NCBI GenBank assembly: GCA_020633625.1
Contig: JACKDJ010000007.1
Coordinates: 84,352-148,351, forward strand
Source of the DNA: Myxococcales bacterium
Lineage (GTDB): Bacteria; Myxococcota_A; Bradymonadia; REDH01
Length of the DNA: 64,000 nucleotides
Direction: 5' to 3'
Shown here: piece by piece, positions 18,369 to 27,151 of the stretch
Layout of the letters: every line of letters begins with the position of its first letter
How positions within the stretch are numbered: position 1 is the stretch's first letter
Program-made: the position numbers and the translations under genes
Notes under the pieces: generated by a model
Databases searched by the model: none
Seen by the model: only the letters and a program-made list of their open reading frames with translations
Told to the model about the DNA's origin: nothing

Positions 18369-19618
18369 CGCTGCGGTGGGGTCGGATGGAGGACCGTCAC
18401 CGGATATCGCCTCCCGGCGCCGTCGACCTCCCAGATTCCGATGTCGCGGGTCACACCGCCGCTGGCCGAGATCCACATGTCTCCGCAGACGCCACCGAAT
18501 GGGCCGCGCCCGATGGCCGCGTTCTCGACCGCGTCGGCCGAGGGGTCGCCGACGGCCGCGACGACGGCTTCGAGGACGAACGCGGCCGCGTCGCGGGTCT
18601 GCGCATCGAAGTCGGTGGGATCCTCGTCGAATCGCACGCGGTACTCGAGCGCGTAGCCCTCCGCGATGCCACGCAGGTCGTCCATGTCGAACACCTGCGT
18701 GAAGCGCGCGCCGGCGGCGAGGTCCCCTACGGACTCGAGGGCCTCGCTCGCCCAGCCGGAGAGGCCCAGCAGGGAGACACTGGTGTCGGCGGAGTCGGTC
18801 AGCCAGCGCGCGAAGCGGAGGTGTGGCAGGATCGCCGCGATCTGCGGTCCGAAGTCTGGCACGAACACAAAGTCTGGACGCTCGCGGTCGCCCCCATCAG
18901 AGAGGCGGGTGCGCGGCGGGGTGCGCCACGGGTCCGCCGGCGGCGCGAGTCGGACGGACTGCGTGCCGGCGAGCACCTCGACGGCGGCGCCGACGTCGGG
19001 CTCGTCGACCTCGTAAAATGCCGCGCGGAGCGTGGTGCCGCCGCCGCCGCCGGCCTCGTCGACGAAGGTGAGCGCCGCCTCCCGACCGTAGCCGTCTTCT
19101 GGCGCGAGCACTGCGAACGTGGGTGGGGCTTCGGAGGCCCACTGATCCTCGACGAACGCTACCAGCGCGGCGGCCTGATCGGCAGGGGACGTGCGCAGGC
19201 GATACACGCCGCGGCTCGGGTCCTCGAGACCGTCGACGCCCGCCAGCAGGAACAGCGGTGGTGAGCCCGTCGGGAGCGTGGCGATGACTGCACGCGACTC
19301 GAGCTCTCCGATGGGGCCCAGGAGCGCGACGGCCCCTGCGGCGATCGCCTCTGCGGCAGCGGCTGCCGGGTCTTCTGCCGTGTCGAACCGCTCGACGGCG
19401 ACGCCAGGATAATCGGCCGTCGCCATGGCGACGCTACGCCACGCGCGCTGTCCGATCTCGGCGTTGGGCCCGGACACCGGCCCGAGGAAAGCGACGAGCG
19501 GTCGACTCTCGGTCGGCTGCGCGGACAGGGGAGCGGCGACCACGACGGCCAGCACGAGCGCAAGCGCTCCGGCGAGGCGCAGCGCGAGATTCGCGCGAGG
19601 ATCACGAGCCGAGCTCAC
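18365..19618 (-). CDS. Periplasmic binding-protein-fold protein, possible PBP activator (LpoA/LppC-like)
   Basis: The protein is 417 aa with a signal peptide (LALRLAGALALVLAVVVAAPLSA). The mature part looks like a type-1 periplasmic binding fold: PLVAFLGPVSGPNAEIGQRA, VALLGPIGELESRAV, FAVLAPEDGYGREAA, FVFVPDFGPQIAAILPHL. Such proteins are either branched-chain amino acid-type receptors or LpoA/LppC-like activators of PBP1A. No ABC permease is nearby, and a PBP1A gene ends the same operon, so the activator reading is favoured. Unlike E. coli LpoA it has no lipobox. The GTG start overlaps the dnaJ stop (GTGA). Confidence 0.65.
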   Translation of the reverse strand: MSSARDPRANLALRLAGALALVLAVVVAAPLSAQPTESRPLVAFLGPVSGPNAEIGQRAWRSVAMATADYPGVAVERFDTAEDPAAAAAEAIAAGAVALLGPIGELESRAVIATLPTGSPPLFLLAGVDGLEDPSRGVYRLRTSPADQAAALVAFVEDQWASEAPPTFAVLAPEDGYGREAALTFVDEAGGGGGTTLRAAFYEVDEPDVGAAVEVLAGTQSVRLAPPADPWRTPPRTRLSDGGDRERPDFVFVPDFGPQIAAILPHLRFARWLTDSADTSVSLLGLSGWASEALESVGDLAAGARFTQVFDMDDLRGIAEGYALEYRVRFDEDPTDFDAQTRDAAAFVLEAVVAAVGDPSADAVENAAIGRGPFGGVCGDMWISASGGVTRDIGIWEVDGAGRRYPVTVLHPTPPQR

Positions 19619-20496
19619 GACGCTCCCCACGCGATCGACTCGGCGAGCGCCGCCGCGAACGCGCGTGGACGCTCGATGCGGCGGAGCCTGTCGCGCGTGT
19701 CGCCGTCGAGCGGCTCGGTCGGCCACGCGAGCTCGGCCACGAACACGGCGTCGCCCGGCGTCTCTCCGCCGACGCCGAGTCCGGGGATGCGAAGCTCCGT
19801 CCCCGGCCGGGTTCGCGGCGGGATGGTGAGGGGTCGCGGGCCGAACACCGTCGGCACGTCGACGGTCGCACCGTCGAGCAGATCGGGATACGAGACCGGG
19901 AGGCTCGCGACGAGGTCGCGATCGCGACGCTCGAGCGTGGGGTGGGCGATCGAGGCGATGACGACGATGAGATCGCCGGGGCGCCCACCTGCGTCGGACG
20001 GTCCGCCATCGCCGCGCCACCGGAGGACCTGGCCGTGCCGAAGGCCGGGGGGCAGCGTGTACTCGAGCCTGCGCCGCTGGATCGCCCCGTCGGGCCCGCG
20101 CCGCGGGAGCTCGAACACCCGCCGAGTACCTCGGGCGATCGCGCGAACGTCGAGCCCGACCTCGATGCGGACGTCGGGTCCGCGCCTGGCGGTGAACCGC
20201 CGCGCGGCGGCGGCGGCGCCTGTGAAGACCTCGGAGAGGGTCGGTGGCGGGGCGGGGACCGGCGTGTAGGCGGCTCCGGCGGGTGCGGCGCCCGAGCGGT
20301 CGTATTCGGCGCGGGTGGTAGAGTCGCCTAGCACCCGGTAGGCCTCTGCGATCGCCTTGAAGCGCTCGTCATCGTCGTCGCCGCCGCGCTGGTCGGGGTG
20401 GTGGACGCGTGCGAGCGCCCGGTATGCCGCTTTGATCTCCGCCTGGGAGGCGGTCCGCGGGACGCCGAGCAGGTCGTAGTAGGAGCGAGGGACCAT
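19615..20496 (-). CDS. CbpA-like DnaJ co-chaperone
   Basis: The protein is 293 aa. An N-terminal J domain (YYDLLGVPRTASQAEIKAAY) contains the HPD tripeptide (HHPDQRGG). A linker and the DnaJ C-terminal substrate-binding beta domains follow (LPPGLRHGQVLRWRGDG, PGTELRIPGLG). The Cys-rich zinc-finger domain of canonical DnaJ is absent, so it is a type II, CbpA-like co-chaperone. It would stimulate the ATPase of the DnaK encoded 27 bp upstream, and is coupled to the next gene by a 4-bp overlap. Confidence 0.9.
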   Translation of the reverse strand: MVPRSYYDLLGVPRTASQAEIKAAYRALARVHHPDQRGGDDDDERFKAIAEAYRVLGDSTTRAEYDRSGAAPAGAAYTPVPAPPPTLSEVFTGAAAAARRFTARRGPDVRIEVGLDVRAIARGTRRVFELPRRGPDGAIQRRRLEYTLPPGLRHGQVLRWRGDGGPSDAGGRPGDLIVVIASIAHPTLERRDRDLVASLPVSYPDLLDGATVDVPTVFGPRPLTIPPRTRPGTELRIPGLGVGGETPGDAVFVAELAWPTEPLDGDTRDRLRRIERPRAFAAALAESIAWGAS

Positions 20497-20523
20497 CGTA
20501 GCCGCGGGGTGCGGGGCGCCGCG

Positions 20524-22347
20524 CTAGGCGGGGCCTCGCTGCGCGGCGGCGTACATGGCGTCGGCGAGTTGGTAGGCGGCCGCCTCGAGCACGGCGATCG
20601 CCTCGTGGAGGTCCTGCGCGTTGGCGCGCCGGTCGAGGACTTCGCGACACTGCTTCAGCGCGGTGTCGATCGCGACGATCTGGTCGTCGGTGAAGTGGTC
20701 GGCGTACTCATCGAGCGAGCGGTCCGTTGTGTACATCAGGCCTTCGGCCCGGTTTCGCAGCTCTGCGAGCTCCTTCGCGTCGGCGTCTGCGGCGCGGTAG
20801 CGCTCTGCGTCGTCGATAATGGACTGGATCTGCTGTTCGGACAGGCCGCCGGCGGCGTTGACGCGCACCTGCTGGGCCTTTCCCGTGCCGAGGTCTCGCG
20901 CGGTCACCTCGACGATGCCGTTGGCGTCGATGTGGAAGAGCACCTCGATCTCGGGAATTCCGCGGGGTGCGGGAGGGATACCGACGAGGTCGAACTTCGC
21001 GAGCGAGGTGTTGTCTGCGGCCAGCGGTCGCTCGCCCTGGAGGACGTGCACCTGGACGAAGGGCTGGTTGTCGACGGCGGTGGTGTAGACCTCGGAGACG
21101 GTGACGGGGATGGTCGTGTTCCGAGGGATGAGCGCCGAGAACACGCCGCCCTGGGTCTCGACACCGAGGGAGAGCGGGCAGACGTCGAGGAGGAGGACGT
21201 CCTGGACCTCGCCGCGCAGGACGCCGCCCTGTGTTGCGGCTCCGATGGCGACGACCTCGTCGGGGTTCACATTGGTCGACGGCTCCTTGCCGAAGAACGA
21301 CGCGACACGCTGTCGGACGAGCGGCATGCGGGTCATGCCGCCGACGAGGATGACCTCGGTGATGTCCTTGGTCTTGAGCCCCGACTGCTTGAGCGCGTCG
21401 CGGCACGGCTCGATCGTGCGGTCGACGAGGTCACCGACGATCGCCTCGAGCTCATCGCGGCTGACCGGGCGCGCCAGGTGGAGGGGGCCGGTTGGGCCGG
21501 CGGAGATGAACGGCAGGTTCACGTCCGTGACGTTGCGGCTCGACAGCTCGTGCTTGGCCTTCTCGGCTGCCTCGCGGAGGCGCTGAAGCGCCATGCGGTC
21601 GGCACGGAGGTCGATCCCGTGCTCGTTCTGGAACCCGTCTGCCAGCATGTCGACGAGCCGGCGGTCGAAGTCCTCGCCGCCGAGGAAGTTGTCGCCGCTC
21701 GTCGACGCGACCTCGAAGACGCCGGCGGCGACGCGCAGGATCGTGATATCGAAGGTGCCGCCGCCAAGGTCGTAGACCGCGAAGACGCCGTCCTTGGCCG
21801 TCTGCGTGCCGTAGGCGAGCGCGGCCGCCGTGGGCTCGTTGATGATGCGCAGAACGTCGAGTCCGGCGATGCGACCGGCGTCGCGCGTCGCTTGGCGCTG
21901 GGCATCGGAGAAGTGCGCGGGGACGGTGATGATGGCCTCGGTCACCTCTTCGCCGAGGTAGTCCTCCGCCGTCTGCTTCATCTTCTGAAGGATGTGGGCG
22001 GAGATCTCGGCGGGCGAGAGCACGCGGTCGCGGAGCTTGACGACCGCATCGCCGTTGGTGCCGCGCGTTATCTCGTAGGCGACGGCCTTCTTCGCCAGTT
22101 CGACAGAGTCGTCGTCGAACCGCCGGCCAATCAGGCGCTTCACGGCGACCGCCGTGTTCTCGGGGTTTGTGACCGCCTGCCGCTTCGCGAGCTGCCCGAT
22201 GAGGCGCTCGCCGGACTCGGTCAGCGCGACGACCGACGGGGTGGTGCGGCTCCCCTCGCTGTTGGCGATGACCAGCGTCTCGTTGTCGATCGTGACGGCG
22301 ACACACGAGTTGGTGGTTCCGAGGTCGATTCCGATGACTCGCGACAT
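20524..22347 (-). CDS. dnaK: Hsp70 chaperone DnaK
   Basis: The protein is 607 aa. The N-terminus MSRVIGIDLGTTNSCVAV starts the nucleotide-binding domain, with INEPTAAALAYG, VYDLGGGTFDITIL and VILVGGMTRMP. The substrate-binding domain has LLLDVCPLSLGVETQGG. The C-terminal lid is a little shorter than in E. coli DnaK (638 aa) and lacks the acidic EEVD-like tail. It follows grpE by 25 bp and precedes dnaJ by 27 bp, forming a complete GrpE-DnaK-DnaJ machine. A second DnaK may exist elsewhere in the genome. Confidence 0.95.
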   Translation of the reverse strand: MSRVIGIDLGTTNSCVAVTIDNETLVIANSEGSRTTPSVVALTESGERLIGQLAKRQAVTNPENTAVAVKRLIGRRFDDDSVELAKKAVAYEITRGTNGDAVVKLRDRVLSPAEISAHILQKMKQTAEDYLGEEVTEAIITVPAHFSDAQRQATRDAGRIAGLDVLRIINEPTAAALAYGTQTAKDGVFAVYDLGGGTFDITILRVAAGVFEVASTSGDNFLGGEDFDRRLVDMLADGFQNEHGIDLRADRMALQRLREAAEKAKHELSSRNVTDVNLPFISAGPTGPLHLARPVSRDELEAIVGDLVDRTIEPCRDALKQSGLKTKDITEVILVGGMTRMPLVRQRVASFFGKEPSTNVNPDEVVAIGAATQGGVLRGEVQDVLLLDVCPLSLGVETQGGVFSALIPRNTTIPVTVSEVYTTAVDNQPFVQVHVLQGERPLAADNTSLAKFDLVGIPPAPRGIPEIEVLFHIDANGIVEVTARDLGTGKAQQVRVNAAGGLSEQQIQSIIDDAERYRAADADAKELAELRNRAEGLMYTTDRSLDEYADHFTDDQIVAIDTALKQCREVLDRRANAQDLHEAIAVLEAAAYQLADAMYAAAQRGPA

Positions 22348-22372
22348 TTTCTGCGGCTCTGTGGGTTACCGG

Positions 22373-23119
22373 TCAGTCATCTTGGCCGGGTTCGGTCGCT
22401 TCGGCAAGGTCCGCGGCGCCGCTCTCACCGTCGCCGGCGTGCCCGTCGTCCGGCAGCGGACGCGGCGGGCCTCCCTGGGCGACGACGACCAGCGCCGGGC
22501 GCAGCAGCCGGTCGTGGAGCAGGTAGCCCCGCTGGAACTCCTGGACCACGGTGTTGTGCGGCACGGTGTCGTCCGACACCTGCTGAATCGCCTCGTGGAC
22601 GGTCGGGTCGAACGCCTTGCCGACCGACTCGAGCACCACGACGCCGCGGCGCTCGAGCGACTGCTGGAACTTCCGGGCCACCATGTCGACGCCCTGGACC
22701 AACGAGTCGTCTGCCGACGCGTTCGCCGCGACGTGCTGCAGGGCGCGCTGCAGGTCGTCGAGGATCGGCGCCATGTCTTTCAGCACGCCTTCGGCGGCGT
22801 ACTTCGCCCCGTCCTCGCGCTCCCTCTGATGGCGACGGCGGGCGTTCTCGAGGTCGGCAGCCTTACGGAGCACCTTCTCGTTCGCTGCGGCGACCTCTTC
22901 CTGGGCCTCTGCTAGCGCGGCTTCGAGCTCTTCGACGCGGGTGCGCAGGCTGTCGGTGATGGTGCCGTCGCCCTCGGTTCGCTCGGCGGTCGCGGCGCCG
23001 GAGTCGTCGTCATCTTCGTCGACGAACAGGGTCGCGCCCTCGCCTGCCTCGGCGTCGATCGCGTCGTCCTCTTCGTCGTCGATGAACAGATCCTTCGGGA
23101 TGTCACTCGAGTCGGTCAT
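22373..23119 (-). CDS. grpE: Nucleotide exchange factor GrpE
   Basis: The protein is 248 aa. An acidic, Asp/Glu-rich N-terminal tail of about 60 residues precedes a long coiled coil (RVEELEAALAEAQEEVAAAN). The GrpE core follows: RKAADLENARRRHQRE, VLKDMAPILDDLQRAL, FDPTVHEAIQQV and VVQEFQRGYLLHDRLLRPA, the C-terminal signature. It releases ADP from DnaK. The ATG at 23119 lies 2 bp after the hemW stop. The acidic tail and the extra C-terminal 30 residues make it longer than E. coli GrpE (197 aa). Confidence 0.93.
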   Translation of the reverse strand: MTDSSDIPKDLFIDDEEDDAIDAEAGEGATLFVDEDDDDSGAATAERTEGDGTITDSLRTRVEELEAALAEAQEEVAAANEKVLRKAADLENARRRHQREREDGAKYAAEGVLKDMAPILDDLQRALQHVAANASADDSLVQGVDMVARKFQQSLERRGVVVLESVGKAFDPTVHEAIQQVSDDTVPHNTVVQEFQRGYLLHDRLLRPALVVVAQGGPPRPLPDDGHAGDGESGAADLAEATEPGQDD

Positions 23120-23121
23120 GG

Positions 23122-24426
23122 CTACGTCTTCGGTTGTGGCGCACCGTCGCGCGTGGTGCCCTCCGCGTCGAGCGCGGGTGGGCTCGAGCGCGGGGCGTAG
23201 GTAGCAGATCGCGCAGCCTCGCGCGAGCCGGCTTCGGATGTGGGTGCGGTTAGCTCCGCGAGGGCGTCGGCTCCGAACGCGTCGGCCCAATCGAGCCCGG
23301 GGGTTGTCGGCACCACCCGGTGGTCCCGCAACTCGGCGTGGCCTCGCCGTAGCCAGCGCTCGGCGAGCCGCGCGACGGCGGCGCGCGCGTCGGCCGACCA
23401 GCGAGCCTCGACATCTTGGAGGTCGACCCCGTCGGTGGTCCGCATGCCGACCATGACGAGCTCGGCGAGGTGGGTGCTGGCGGCGAGGTGCTCGGCGGTC
23501 CTCGCGAGCGTTCGTTCGTCGGCGAGGTAGTCGCGGAGCCTCGATCCGTTGGCCTCTCGCACGGGGCCTGCGGCGTCGAGGCGGAGCGAGTGCGCGCCGA
23601 TGCCGAGGCCGAGGTACTCGTCGCCTCGCCAGTATGCGGCGTTGTGCCTGGCGCGCCCGCCGGGGCGCGCCCAGTTGCTGACCTCGTACCGCTCGAACCC
23701 GAGCGACCGCAGGCCGTCCCCGAGCGCAGCGGACGCCTCCGCGCGCACCTCGTCGGGGACCGGGGGCAGCAGCCCGCGCTCGGTGCGCACGGCGAGAGAC
23801 GTGCGCGGCTCGAGCGTGAGGTCGTAGGCGGAGACGTGGTCGATCGTGTCGCCGAGCTGCGCGAGCGCCTCGAGCTCGGCGTCGACGCGCCGCGGCCCGT
23901 CCCCGGGCGCGGCGAGGATGAGGTCGACGGAGAGGTGCCGGAACCCTACGTCCGCGGCAGCGACGACCGTCTCTCGGGCCTGCTGGGGCGTGTGCGCGCG
24001 TCCGAGCACGGCTAACGTGGCGGCCTCGAACGACTGCACGCCGAGCGAGAGCCGATCGACGCCGACGCTTCGAAGCTGGGTGAGGCCGGCGGAGGTGAGG
24101 TCCTCGGGGTTGGCCTCAACGGTCGTCTCGATGGGCGGGGCGCCGAAGCGCTGGGCGACGGCGTCGATCACCGCGCCCAGGGACGCTGGGCTCCACATGG
24201 CAGGGGTTCCGCCGCCAAAGTAGAGGGTCTGAAGAGTGCGGTCCTGGAAGGCGGTCGCGCGCCGGGCGAGCTCCGCGAGGACAGCGTCGCGGTATTCGCG
24301 GTCGGGGATCCGACGCGTCACGACGACGGCAAAGTCGCAGTACGGGCAGCGGCGCGCGCAGAAGGGGACGTGCACGTAGACGCCGAGCCGGCCGGTCGGC
24401 TGCGGCGCGTGGCCGGGCGCGCTCAC
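23122..24426 (-). CDS. hemW: Radical SAM protein HemW (HemN-like)
   Basis: The protein is 434 aa. The radical SAM cluster motif is CARRCPYCDF (Cys 23, 27, 30), preceded by YVHVPF, followed by LYFGGGTPAMW and VEANPEDLT. The C-terminal HemN domain is present (YEVSNWARPGGRARHN, YLGLGIGAHS). HemW proteins bind and deliver heme and are not the anaerobic coproporphyrinogen oxidase; the lack of the extra HemN N-terminal region agrees. The GTG start overlaps the upstream stop (GTGA). In other bacteria hemW is also often linked to grpE/dnaK genes. Confidence 0.9.
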   Translation of the reverse strand: MSAPGHAPQPTGRLGVYVHVPFCARRCPYCDFAVVVTRRIPDREYRDAVLAELARRATAFQDRTLQTLYFGGGTPAMWSPASLGAVIDAVAQRFGAPPIETTVEANPEDLTSAGLTQLRSVGVDRLSLGVQSFEAATLAVLGRAHTPQQARETVVAAADVGFRHLSVDLILAAPGDGPRRVDAELEALAQLGDTIDHVSAYDLTLEPRTSLAVRTERGLLPPVPDEVRAEASAALGDGLRSLGFERYEVSNWARPGGRARHNAAYWRGDEYLGLGIGAHSLRLDAAGPVREANGSRLRDYLADERTLARTAEHLAASTHLAELVMVGMRTTDGVDLQDVEARWSADARAAVARLAERWLRRGHAELRDHRVVPTTPGLDWADAFGADALAELTAPTSEAGSREAARSATYAPRSSPPALDAEGTTRDGAPQPKT

Positions 24427-24878
24427 TGCCCGAGGGTCGCGGTGGTCTCGCCCTGTCGGGTTCGGACGGTGACGACGGAGGGGCGCTGCCGCGGACCTGG
24501 AGGTCCGGGCGAGGGGGTTGTGGCGACCTGCTCCCAGAAGAAGATGCCGCCGATTCTGGGGATCTGGTCGGCGTTCGCGAACTGGGAGATTGGCGCGTCG
24601 GCCTGACTCCCGGCGGCGACGCGGTCGAAGCGTCTGAAGTACCGCCCGTCTACGATGACGGTGACGTCGTCCCAGTCGGCGCGGCCGTAGTTGCGGACGG
24701 TGAGGTAGATCCTGCCCTCTTCGGTGGTGCCGATCTGGATCTGCGCCTCGATCGCGCTCTTCGAGCGGAGGTCGTACGACAGGCCCCACGCGATCGAGAT
24801 GAGCGACGCGAGGGCGTACGCGGCGCCGGCTGCGGCCAGCCGGGGCTGCTGGCGCAGCATCTGGAGGCGAATTCCCAT
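24423..24878 (-). CDS. Single-pass membrane protein of unknown function
   Basis: The protein is 151 aa with one N-terminal membrane helix (LAAAGAAYALASLISIAWGL) after a short basic n-region. The remaining domain is predicted beta-rich and extracytoplasmic (IYLTVRNYGRADWDDVTVIVDG), perhaps an Ig-like fold. A Pro/Gly-rich segment lies near the end. No family is recognised. It is the first gene of the long minus-strand operon and is coupled to hemW by a 4-bp overlap. The ribosome site is weak, so the start is uncertain; M at 24860 is an alternative. Confidence 0.6.
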   Translation of the reverse strand: MGIRLQMLRQQPRLAAAGAAYALASLISIAWGLSYDLRSKSAIEAQIQIGTTEEGRIYLTVRNYGRADWDDVTVIVDGRYFRRFDRVAAGSQADAPISQFANADQIPRIGGIFFWEQVATTPSPGPPGPRQRPSVVTVRTRQGETTATLGQ

Positions 24879-24971
24879 CGAGGTGGAGGTTACCGCGATG
24901 CCGACCGCTCCGCCAGATTGCCGCCGTGCGGCGTCACGGGCGGTGGTGCTCCGCGCGCGAGTCTCGATCGC

Positions 24972-25000
24972 TTGGCGCGCCGATCTGGGCTGTGTTATGG
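24972..25000 (+). promoter_or_regulatory. Candidate promoter of the GltJ-like gene
   Basis: TTGGCG (24972-24977), a 17-bp spacer and TTATGG (24995-25000) lie about 94 bp upstream of the GltJ-like start, in the 215-bp region between two divergent transcription units. Confidence 0.4.
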
Positions 25001-25093
25001 TCCGCGCTCTCGTGGCCGGGTACGCCGCGTCGCGTCCCTGCGCAGGGGAGCGAGCCGGCCCCTGACGAGACGCTGACGACACGCCGGACCGAG

Positions 25094-27142
25094 ATGAAGT
25101 TCGTCTGCGACGCCTGCGGCGCTCGCTACCACATCGAAGACAAGAAGGTCCGCGGGAAGATCCTGCGCATTCGCTGCAAGCAGTGCGCGTACGTGATCAC
25201 GGTCCGCGAGCCGACATCGCCTACGCCGGCGACGGTGTCTGGCCCGCCGGCGTCCGTCGGGTCCGAAGAGATCGAGTGGTTCTACTCCGTCAACGGCGTA
25301 AACAACGGCCCGCTGTCGGAAGACGAGCTGCTCGCGCGCTACGAGACGGGAGAGCTCGGCGACGAGTCCTACGTGTGGCAGGCGGACTTCGACGACTGGC
25401 GCCCGGCGGTCGACATTCCGGTGTTCGGCTCGGCGATCGCGCGGGCCATCGCGGCGCGTCCGGTCGGCGGGCGAGCCACGGTGCAGCTCTCGGCCGTCGA
25501 CTACAGCCTTCTGCGACACGACTCGATCGCGCTCCCCGCGATCAAGGCGGACATCCCGGCGCTGGCCACGGACATCGGCGGTGGTGACACGACCACGGTC
25601 GGACTGGAGCGGGGCGCAGCCCCGTCGGCCGACGTGGCCGTGGGCGCCGCCGACGAGATGGTCGGCGCCGAGCCGGTCGCAGCGCCGACGGTCGCCCCGG
25701 AAGAGACCGGCGAAGCCGCCGGGGGCCCCGAGGGTGCAGCCACGGCCGATGCCCTGCCACCCGACGCGATATCGGCGCCACCCGACGCGATATCGGCGCC
25801 AGAAGCGGAGCAGGCCGCGGAGACCGCCGGCGGTGAGCCCGCCGTTGGACCGGCCGATCCGACGATGCCCCTCGACCGTCTCGAGGCGCTTCGGCGTGAC
25901 CTGCGGTCCCGACGCGAGGGGCACAGACGCCCGACCGGCGCCCTGCTCCCGCTCGACGCGCCCGTTCCCGCGCCGACAGCGGCCGCGCCGACAGCGGCCG
26001 CGCCGACCTCGCCGGACGCCGGCACGACGGACGAACCGACGGATCAGGCGCGCGCCGCCGCAGGCGTCCCCGAGACGGCCGCCGCGACGATCCCCGCAGA
26101 CGTCGAAGTGCCGCCCATCGCGCCCGAGCCGGCCCTCCTCGCGACGCCACCTCAGCTCCCCGCTGCGGCGGCGGCGTCGCCGGCGATCCCGACGACGCTC
26201 GCACCGCCGCCGGCGCTTCCGGTTGCCGAGGTCGCTCCCACGCTCGACCTCGCCTCGTCGGCGCCCGCGCTCGCAGCCGTCGCACCGGCTCCCCCGGTTC
26301 CCCTGCCGTCGCTCTCGCCAAGCGTCACCCTGTCGTCGTCACTCGGTGGTGCGGTCGACGAGACGCCAAGCGCGTCGCTGGTCTTTCAGGTCCAGCAGGC
26401 GCGGAACAAGAGCCGTCGCGTCTTGTTCGGCGCGCTGCTGATCGTGATGATTTGCGCCGCGGTGGCGTGGTGGTTCTCGACCAGACCGGAGCCGGCGCCC
26501 GTGGTGGCTGCGGCCCCGGCCGCTCCGGCGGAGCCCCTGACGGTCGCCCCGACGGTCGCAGCGGCCGCTCGCGCCGCCGCCGACCGCGACGCCGCGTTCG
26601 CGAGGGCTCACCGCCTCGTCCTCGAAGCCACAGACGGCGCCCTGGATGCGCTTCCGCCGCCGCCGACGGTCGCGAGCGCCGACGACGGGGCGCCGACGGA
26701 GCAGCCGACGCGCCGTTCCCGCCGTCACCGCGAGACCGAGGACGACGGCGCGGCGACCTCTGCGCCCGCGTCCAGCAGCGGCACGCCGACGCGGCGCACG
26801 ATGCTCGGCGTCGGGACGATCGACCCCTCTGCGGGCGGCGGCGGCCGCAGTGGCGGCGGGCCTCCACCGGAGCTGTTCGCCGAGGGGCTGCGTACCTTCG
26901 TGAACAACTCGATCGTGCGCTGCAACCAGCGGCACATCGCCGAGGAAGGCGCGCTCGCGACCCCGCGCATCGAGCTCACGATCACGGTGCAGCCCAGCGG
27001 TCGTGTCTCGGCGGTGACCCTCCCGCGCGGGCTCCGTGACACCGCGTTCGGACGCTGCATGCAGTCCCACCGCGAGCGCTGGCTCTTCCCGGCGTTCACC
27101 GGCTCGGCGACGACGCTCACAAAGACCTACGTACTTCAGTAG
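25094..27142 (+). CDS. GltJ/AgmX-like protein: zinc ribbon, GYF domain, TM helix, TonB-C domain
   Basis: The protein is 682 aa. Residues 1-40 form an MJ0042-type zinc ribbon (CDACG and CKQCA; Cys 5, 8, 28, 31). Residues about 60-105 are a GYF_2 domain (EWFYSVNGVNNGPLSEDELL). A long Ala/Pro/Thr-rich region follows, then a membrane helix (VLFGALLIVMICAAVAWWF), another linker, and a C-terminal TonB-C/AgmX-type domain (RIELTITVQPSGRVSAVTLP). This order is that of GltJ (AgmX) of Myxococcus xanthus, an inner-membrane part of the Agl-Glt gliding machine whose cytosolic end engages MglA. Short in-frame repeats encode PPDAISA twice and APTAA twice. Other glt genes are not in the window. Confidence 0.85.
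   Translation: MKFVCDACGARYHIEDKKVRGKILRIRCKQCAYVITVREPTSPTPATVSGPPASVGSEEIEWFYSVNGVNNGPLSEDELLARYETGELGDESYVWQADFDDWRPAVDIPVFGSAIARAIAARPVGGRATVQLSAVDYSLLRHDSIALPAIKADIPALATDIGGGDTTTVGLERGAAPSADVAVGAADEMVGAEPVAAPTVAPEETGEAAGGPEGAATADALPPDAISAPPDAISAPEAEQAAETAGGEPAVGPADPTMPLDRLEALRRDLRSRREGHRRPTGALLPLDAPVPAPTAAAPTAAAPTSPDAGTTDEPTDQARAAAGVPETAAATIPADVEVPPIAPEPALLATPPQLPAAAAASPAIPTTLAPPPALPVAEVAPTLDLASSAPALAAVAPAPPVPLPSLSPSVTLSSSLGGAVDETPSASLVFQVQQARNKSRRVLFGALLIVMICAAVAWWFSTRPEPAPVVAAAPAAPAEPLTVAPTVAAAARAAADRDAAFARAHRLVLEATDGALDALPPPPTVASADDGAPTEQPTRRSRRHRETEDDGAATSAPASSSGTPTRRTMLGVGTIDPSAGGGGRSGGGPPPELFAEGLRTFVNNSIVRCNQRHIAEEGALATPRIELTITVQPSGRVSAVTLPRGLRDTAFGRCMQSHRERWLFPAFTGSATTLTKTYVLQ
25757..25798 (+). 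repeat. 21-bp direct repeat, two copies
   Basis: CCACCCGACGCGATATCGGCG occurs twice in tandem, identical and in frame, adding PPDAISA twice to the linker of the GltJ-like protein. Identity at the DNA level suggests a recent duplication. Confidence 0.8.
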
Positions 27143-27151
27143 CGTGTCCCG

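Noticed and set aside
20398..22959. 853-residue frame opposite dnaK/grpE
   Set aside because: Pure shadow of dnaK codons; no domain.
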